Shown: positions 8,742 to 13,051 of the stretch, piece by piece
Numbering within the stretch: the stretch's first letter is position 1
How the letters are laid out: every line of letters begins with the position of its first letter
From: an uncultured Bacteroidales bacterium
GTDB taxonomy: Bacteria; Bacteroidota; Bacteroidia; Bacteroidales; Paludibacteraceae
Direction of reading: 5' to 3'
DNA: 13,051 nt
Assembly (NCBI GenBank): GCA_934716995.1
Contig: CAKUYO010000048.1
Coordinates: 1 to 13,051, forward strand
Notes under the pieces: generated by a model
Told to the model about the DNA's origin: nothing
Seen by the model: the letters and a program-made list of their open reading frames with translations, nothing else
Databases searched by the model: none
Program-made: the position numbers and the translations under genes

Positions 8742-10931
8742 ATGAGCCTTAATGAATTGGATATCCGAGATGAATATCGCTCTTTGCTGCATAATATAGC
8801 CGAAGAATTTTTGATTCCGGCACTTCAAAAAGCTACAGCGTATGATAGAGCCGTCGGCTTCTTTTCTTCGACTGTACTTGCGAGTATCGCATACGGAATT
8901 GAAGGATTAGCCAGGAATGGTGGAAAAATCCGACTAATCGCATCTCCTAAATTGACAGAAGAAGATATTGAAGCCATTAAAAAAGGCTATCGAGATCGTG
9001 AGGAAGTAATAACCGCTTCTTTATCCGCTTCCTTTACTCAACCAGAAAACTATGGGGAGCAAGAGCGATTAAATCTACTTGCAAACCTTATCCGTGACGA
9101 AATTCTTGATATAAGAATAGCACTTATTGATAATAGCGCTCAAGTGGGGCTTTATCATGAAAAACTAGGTATTATTCGTGATAATGATGGCAACATTATT
9201 GCTTTCTCCGGATCAATGAATGAGACCAATATGGCTTTAAATGTTAACTATGAAGCAATTGATGTTTTTTGTTCTTGGCAAAATGAGGTCGAACTTAATA
9301 AAACTCGCAAGAAGGTCAGCGCATTTGAGGCAATATGGAATAATTGTGAACCTGGCATTGTGGTCATGGACTTTCCGGAGACCGTAAAAAGGAATTTTTT
9401 ACAGACATACTATCGTGAAAAAGTGGACTATAATAATCAATATACATCTAGAGCCGAACGGATACAATCGTATTCAGGTGCTAGAATTCCAGAAGGATTC
9501 CAGCTCCATGATTACCAACAAGATGCGATAGAGTCATGGGTTAATCATAATTATCACGGCATTTTTGATATGGCAACCGGTACTGGAAAAACCTATACTG
9601 GATTGGGGGCTATTGCTGAACTGAATAAAACGCTGAAAGGACATCTTGCTGTCATTATAGTTGCTCCGTATCAGCATCTTGTAGAACAGTGGGTAGAGGA
9701 TATCAGATTATTCAACATGGAGCCAATTATAGGTTACAGCGCATCGTCGCAGAAAGACTGGAAGAAACGGCTCGAAAATGCAATCCGAAATCAAAAACTC
9801 GCTGTTAAGGGAGCAGAATTCTTCTGCTTTATTTGTACTAATGCAACATATGCTTCCACATATGTCCAGGAACAGATGAGAAAAATCCGTGGAAATTGCT
9901 TGTTTGTTGTAGATGAGGCTCACAATTTTGGTGCAGCAAATCTCAGCAAGCTTCTCAATGACACATTCCAATACCGCTTAGCACTATCTGCAACACTTGA
10001 ACGTCATCATGACGAAGAAGGAACTCAAAAACTTAAAGACTACTTTGGAGAAAAGTGCATTGAGTATACCTTAGAGCGAGCTATAGAAGAAGAAAAGTTG
10101 ACTCGTTATAAGTATTATCCTATAATGATAGAATTAACTGATGATGAACAGCGGCAATATTTTGCTTTGACGAAAGAAATTGGAAAATGCTTAAAGGTAG
10201 ACAAGAATGGAAAAACTGCTCTGACAGAAAAAGGAAAAAAATTGTGCTTAAAGAGAGCACGTCTTGTAGCTGCGGCAAGTGAAAAAATAGAAGCACTTCG
10301 TCAACAAATATACCCATACAAGAATGATACTCACATCTTGGTATACTGTGGAGCTGCCTCTCTTCATGATGTTTCAAGTGATACATATTCCGTTGACGAT
10401 GAAGAAATTCGTCAGATCGATCTTGTAACTGATCTATTAGGAAATCAAATGGACATGGCGGTGTCTCAGTATACATCACGAGAGAATATAGAAGAGCGCC
10501 AGATACTTAAGAAGGAATTTGCTGACGGAACGAATTTGCAGGCTCTTATAGCAATCAAGTGCCTTGACGAAGGCGTGAATATTCCAAGTATACGAACAGC
10601 ATTTATCCTTGCAAGCACTACGAATCCTAAAGAATATATACAAAGAAGAGGACGAGTGCTAAGACTTTATCCTGGCAAAGAATTCGCTGAGATTTATGAT
10701 TTTATTACTCTTCCGCAAAGTTTAGGCAGTGCTTATAGTGCTACTGAGCAAGAACTAAATATGGGAAAATCTCTTGTCAGGAACGAACTTCTCCGAGCAT
10801 TTGAGTTTGCCCGCCTTGCAGAGAATTTTGTGGAAGCGAATATGAAACTTGATGAAATTCGTGAGTTGTACGATGTTCATGAGGAAGATTACTCATTGGG
10901 AGAGGAGTTTGAATACTATGTTGACTTCTGA
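8742..10931 (+). CDS. PLD-like nuclease/DEAH superfamily 2 helicase fusion, candidate SspFGH-type component
   Basis: A 729-residue two-part protein. Residues 1-200 form a phospholipase D-type domain with HEKLGI (H139, K141) and SGSMNET (GSxN at 157-160), a single HxK...GSxN active site as in PLD nucleases. Its Asp spacing is non-standard (D147). Residues about 245-690 form a superfamily 2 helicase: an HDYQQDAIESW Q-motif-like box, Walker A ATGTGKT (278-284), DEAH (391-394), SAT (416-418), a DEGVNIPS block and motif VI QRRGRVLR (634-641). Such fusions can translocate on and cut DNA, so this is the likeliest effector of the operon. Comparison with SspFGH modules is by context and I cannot assign the letter securely. 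A GGCGGTGA site precedes the ATG. GC is low (about 37% in sampled lines). Confidence 0.85.
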   Translation: MSLNELDIRDEYRSLLHNIAEEFLIPALQKATAYDRAVGFFSSTVLASIAYGIEGLARNGGKIRLIASPKLTEEDIEAIKKGYRDREEVITASLSASFTQPENYGEQERLNLLANLIRDEILDIRIALIDNSAQVGLYHEKLGIIRDNDGNIIAFSGSMNETNMALNVNYEAIDVFCSWQNEVELNKTRKKVSAFEAIWNNCEPGIVVMDFPETVKRNFLQTYYREKVDYNNQYTSRAERIQSYSGARIPEGFQLHDYQQDAIESWVNHNYHGIFDMATGTGKTYTGLGAIAELNKTLKGHLAVIIVAPYQHLVEQWVEDIRLFNMEPIIGYSASSQKDWKKRLENAIRNQKLAVKGAEFFCFICTNATYASTYVQEQMRKIRGNCLFVVDEAHNFGAANLSKLLNDTFQYRLALSATLERHHDEEGTQKLKDYFGEKCIEYTLERAIEEEKLTRYKYYPIMIELTDDEQRQYFALTKEIGKCLKVDKNGKTALTEKGKKLCLKRARLVAAASEKIEALRQQIYPYKNDTHILVYCGAASLHDVSSDTYSVDDEEIRQIDLVTDLLGNQMDMAVSQYTSRENIEERQILKKEFADGTNLQALIAIKCLDEGVNIPSIRTAFILASTTNPKEYIQRRGRVLRLYPGKEFAEIYDFITLPQSLGSAYSATEQELNMGKSLVRNELLRAFEFARLAENFVEANMKLDEIRELYDVHEEDYSLGEEFEYYVDF
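10898..10907 (+). promoter_or_regulatory. Shine-Dalgarno deciding the start of the small gene
   Basis: GGGAGAGGAG lies 10 nt before the ATG at 10918, inside the helicase gene's last codons. It favours 10918 over the in-frame ATG at 10849, which would overlap the helicase gene by 83 nt and lacks a comparable site. Confidence 0.7.
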
Positions 10932-11088
10932 GAAGCCATTGGTTGAAGTGGATGAGGCTAAGGTAAAGCGGCTGATTTACAAGATTATTGTCGCAGAAAC
11001 TAAAAATATCAAGAGCGGTGAAAAGAACGACCAACAGATGGCGCAGACCATTCGGAAAATGATTGAGGAGGAAATCAAATGCTATTAA
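10918..11088 (+). CDS. Small 56-residue protein of the effector module
   Basis: A short, charged, probably fully helical protein (MLTSEKPLVEVDEAKVKRLI... ending MIEEEIKCY) with no signal peptide or membrane segment. It overlaps the helicase gene by 14 nt and the ATPase gene by 10 nt, a tight coupling that argues for a real gene and a shared complex. It sits where the middle, small member of a three-gene effector module would be expected; DndE-like or SspG-like naming is only positional. I recognise no named family. It may bridge the helicase and the SMC-like ATPase, which is inference. Confidence 0.7.
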   Translation: MLTSEKPLVEVDEAKVKRLIYKIIVAETKNIKSGEKNDQQMAQTIRKMIEEEIKCY

Positions 11089-13051
11089 AGAGTATTACAC
11101 TCAAAGATTTCCGTAATTTTATCGGAACACAGACCGTTGTTTTCTCTGATGATCCAGACAGAAATGTCACGGTAATTATGGGCGAGAATGGAGCTGGTAA
11201 GACAACCTTTGCTCAGGCCTTTACATGGTGCTTATATGGCGAGACCGGCTTTGCTGACAAAATGGTTATGAGCAAAGCTGTTCTGCAAACCATGTCTCCT
11301 AATGATGTTAAGCCCGTTTCAGTTGAAATCGTGCTTCGACATAACAACACCGACTATTACATCAGAAGAGAGCAGGAATTCCGCCGTGACTATAATGGGC
11401 AGGTAAAGCCCCTGACAGCTAAATTGACTGTTCGTTACAAAGGCAAGGATGGACAGCAGGAATTTGTTCCGCCTGCACAGGTGGAATACAAAATCAAAGA
11501 AATCCTTCCTCGAGAGCTTTCGGGTTATTTCTTCTTCAACGGTGAGCGTATAGATAAAATGAGCAAGGAAATCCAGTCCGGACGCAGCATGGAATTTGCT
11601 GATGCTGTTAAGCGACTTCTTGGTCTGGATACCTATGCTGCTGCATTACGGCAATTGCGTGGTGACCGCGCTGGTAAAACAACTGTCATTGGATATTACA
11701 ATAGTCAGTACGATTCATCCAGCGATTCTCGTATCGGTCAGTATACACGCGAAATCGAACGCAAAGAAGCAGAATTAGCAAAGGTGCAGAAGCGCAAAGA
11801 GGAAATCGATGAGGCTCTTCCCAAGATTGAAAAGGAGATAAGAAGACTTCACAATCTTATAATGAATAATAGGAAGGGTGAAGAGCTTCGCAGCCAAATT
11901 GTCTCCAAAAGGGATCGGATCACACTGAATAACGGATACATCGGAAGCAGTACATCTGACATCCTTCAAGTTTTCCACAGAGACTATAAGTCCTATTTCT
12001 ATAAAAAACTTATGCTTGATGCATTGACGATGCTTTCGGAAAATGAGGTTGCTGATAAGGGAATTCCGGATATTCACGCAAGAACTATCGAATTTCTCTT
12101 GAAGCGAGGGACTTGTATCTGCGGAACGCCCATCGCAGAAGATTCTCCAGAGCATCAGGCACTAATGGAATTGCTTAATTACATACCGCCTAAATCTCTT
12201 GGAACATTAATCGGAGAATTCGTCAAGGATTGTAAAACCAGATCGGGTTCAGGTGAAGACCTCTTTAAAATGATCAGTAAAAAGCTTGGTGATTTAAAAA
12301 GCAGAGAAGAAGAAAATCAGCGGCTTGAAGCTGATATCCAAGGAATCGAAGAAACCCTGAAACAATTTCAAGATATCGGTCAAGATCAGCAGAAACTGTC
12401 TGCGTATGAAAAGGATTCCAGAATGAAGCGGTCAGAACTTGCCGGTATAAATCAGCAAATTGGCGCTCTTACCAAAGAAATTGAGCGTTTGAATACCGAG
12501 AGAGGCGAACTGTCTTTGAAGAATGACAATAACCGCCGAATTGAGCTTTACAAGGCTTATGCTGAACGTATATATGCCATTCTGCAAGAAGACTATGCAA
12601 CCCAGGAAACTCGTGTCAGAGATGAGCTTGAAGCGTGTATTAATGAAATATTCAAGCAAATCTATGCAGGCGGCTTTGAGCTTAGGGTTGATGAAAAGTA
12701 TAATGTGACCACCATTGCAACGGGCTATTCAGATTTTAATGAGAACGTCGAAACTTCTACAGCCCAGAGTATCTCGATTATCTTTGCTTTTATCGCCGGC
12801 GTTATCAAAATGGCAAGAAGCAATGAGGACAATGATATGCTTTCTACCGAGGCGTATCCTCTAGTAATGGATGCTCCGCTTTCTGCTTTCGATAAGACCA
12901 GAATTCAGACTGTATGTGACACGCTTCCCAATATTGCAGAGCAGGTAATCATTTTTATCAAGGATACAGATGGTGAAATCGCAGAAAAATACCTTTCTGA
13001 GAAGATTGGCAAGAGCTATCTGTTTGATAAGAAGAATGAATTTGAGACATA
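11079..13051 (+). CDS. DndD/SbcC-like SMC-type ATPase, partial at right edge
   Basis: At least 657 residues of an AAA_23/SMC-type ATPase, open to the window end, whose last two bases are 'ta' of an unfinished codon (a TAA/TAG stop or Tyr). Walker A is GENGAGKTT (35-43). YFFFNGE (150-156) is the Q-loop region typical of DndD. Coiled coils span about 224-285 and 405-480 and flank a CICG motif (C346, C348) that resembles a zinc hook but is CxC rather than CxxC. The ABC signature appears as STAQ (560-563). Walker B is LVMDAPLSAFD, with DAP (D598) in place of the usual DE. These features are those of DndD and SbcC/Rad50 relatives. In this operon it follows the effector helicase, so an SspFGH-type restriction role is likelier than modification. 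The ATG overlaps the previous stop by 10 nt (ATGCTATTAA). Confidence 0.85.
   Translation, partial: MLLKSITLKDFRNFIGTQTVVFSDDPDRNVTVIMGENGAGKTTFAQAFTWCLYGETGFADKMVMSKAVLQTMSPNDVKPVSVEIVLRHNNTDYYIRREQEFRRDYNGQVKPLTAKLTVRYKGKDGQQEFVPPAQVEYKIKEILPRELSGYFFFNGERIDKMSKEIQSGRSMEFADAVKRLLGLDTYAAALRQLRGDRAGKTTVIGYYNSQYDSSSDSRIGQYTREIERKEAELAKVQKRKEEIDEALPKIEKEIRRLHNLIMNNRKGEELRSQIVSKRDRITLNNGYIGSSTSDILQVFHRDYKSYFYKKLMLDALTMLSENEVADKGIPDIHARTIEFLLKRGTCICGTPIAEDSPEHQALMELLNYIPPKSLGTLIGEFVKDCKTRSGSGEDLFKMISKKLGDLKSREEENQRLEADIQGIEETLKQFQDIGQDQQKLSAYEKDSRMKRSELAGINQQIGALTKEIERLNTERGELSLKNDNNRRIELYKAYAERIYAILQEDYATQETRVRDELEACINEIFKQIYAGGFELRVDEKYNVTTIATGYSDFNENVETSTAQSISIIFAFIAGVIKMARSNEDNDMLSTEAYPLVMDAPLSAFDKTRIQTVCDTLPNIAEQVIIFIKDTDGEIAEKYLSEKIGKSYLFDKKNEFET

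Noticed and set aside
10120..10479. 119-residue minus-strand reading frame inside the helicase gene
   Set aside because: It lies wholly opposite conserved helicase sequence, has no family resemblance and no ribosome site; the same holds for the minus-strand frame at 1034-1384.
10849..11088. 79-residue version of the small gene starting at 10849
   Set aside because: It overlaps the helicase gene by 83 nt and has a weaker ribosome site than the ATG at 10918; the extra N-terminus reads as a shadow of the helicase frame.
11079..13051. Naming the last gene dndD and the system Dnd
   Set aside because: The core genes are of Ssp type (DUF4007 plus a large BrxC-like ATPase), and no DndB or full DndE gene is present; the fold is shared, but the context points to an effector role.

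Overview
The window carries one long co-directional operon on the + strand. It encodes what looks like a complete Ssp-type (single-stranded) DNA phosphorothioation defence system with its restriction or interference module. The tail of an unrelated housekeeping-like gene lies at the left edge. Strong GGAGGTGA-type ribosome binding sites, a textbook sigma-A promoter, moderate GC (roughly 37-53% in hand-counted stretches) and the protein family flavours suggest a Bacillota species, most likely a gut-type Clostridia. That placement is inference.

Layout. Positions 1-167 hold the C-terminal end of a SRAP/YedK-HMCES family protein, followed by a perfect 13-bp hairpin with a T-run (188-228), a rho-independent terminator. 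A consensus promoter (272-300) then drives a WYL-domain transcription regulator (335-1330). The next four genes form a sulfur-modification module. They are a PAPS-reductase/ATP-pyrophosphatase-type protein with zinc ribbons and a ferredoxin tail (1352-3079, SspD-like), a DUF4007 protein (3076-3975, SspB-like), a 1194-residue P-loop ATPase related to BrxC/PglY (3980-7564, SspC-like), and a cysteine desulfurase (7579-8730, SspA-like). Three more genes follow: a fusion of a PLD-type nuclease domain to a DEAH superfamily 2 helicase (8742-10931), a 56-residue protein (10918-11088), and a DndD/SbcC-like SMC-type ATPase (11079 to the right edge). The last gene is cut by the window, possibly within its stop codon.

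How the genes may work together. The desulfurase would take sulfur from L-cysteine as a persulfide and the SspD-like enzyme would activate the target phosphate. The DUF4007 protein (SspB is described as a nickase) and the SspC-like ATPase would place sulfur in one DNA strand. The last three genes occupy the place of an SspFGH-type effector module, which is reported to damage DNA lacking phosphorothioate and to block phage replication. I recognise the module by its gene content; the exact F/G/H letter for each gene is my inference. Intergenic gaps are 4-21 nt or are overlaps, so one transcript under the WYL regulator's promoter is the simplest reading. No tRNA, rRNA, insertion sequence, CRISPR array or integrase gene was seen.
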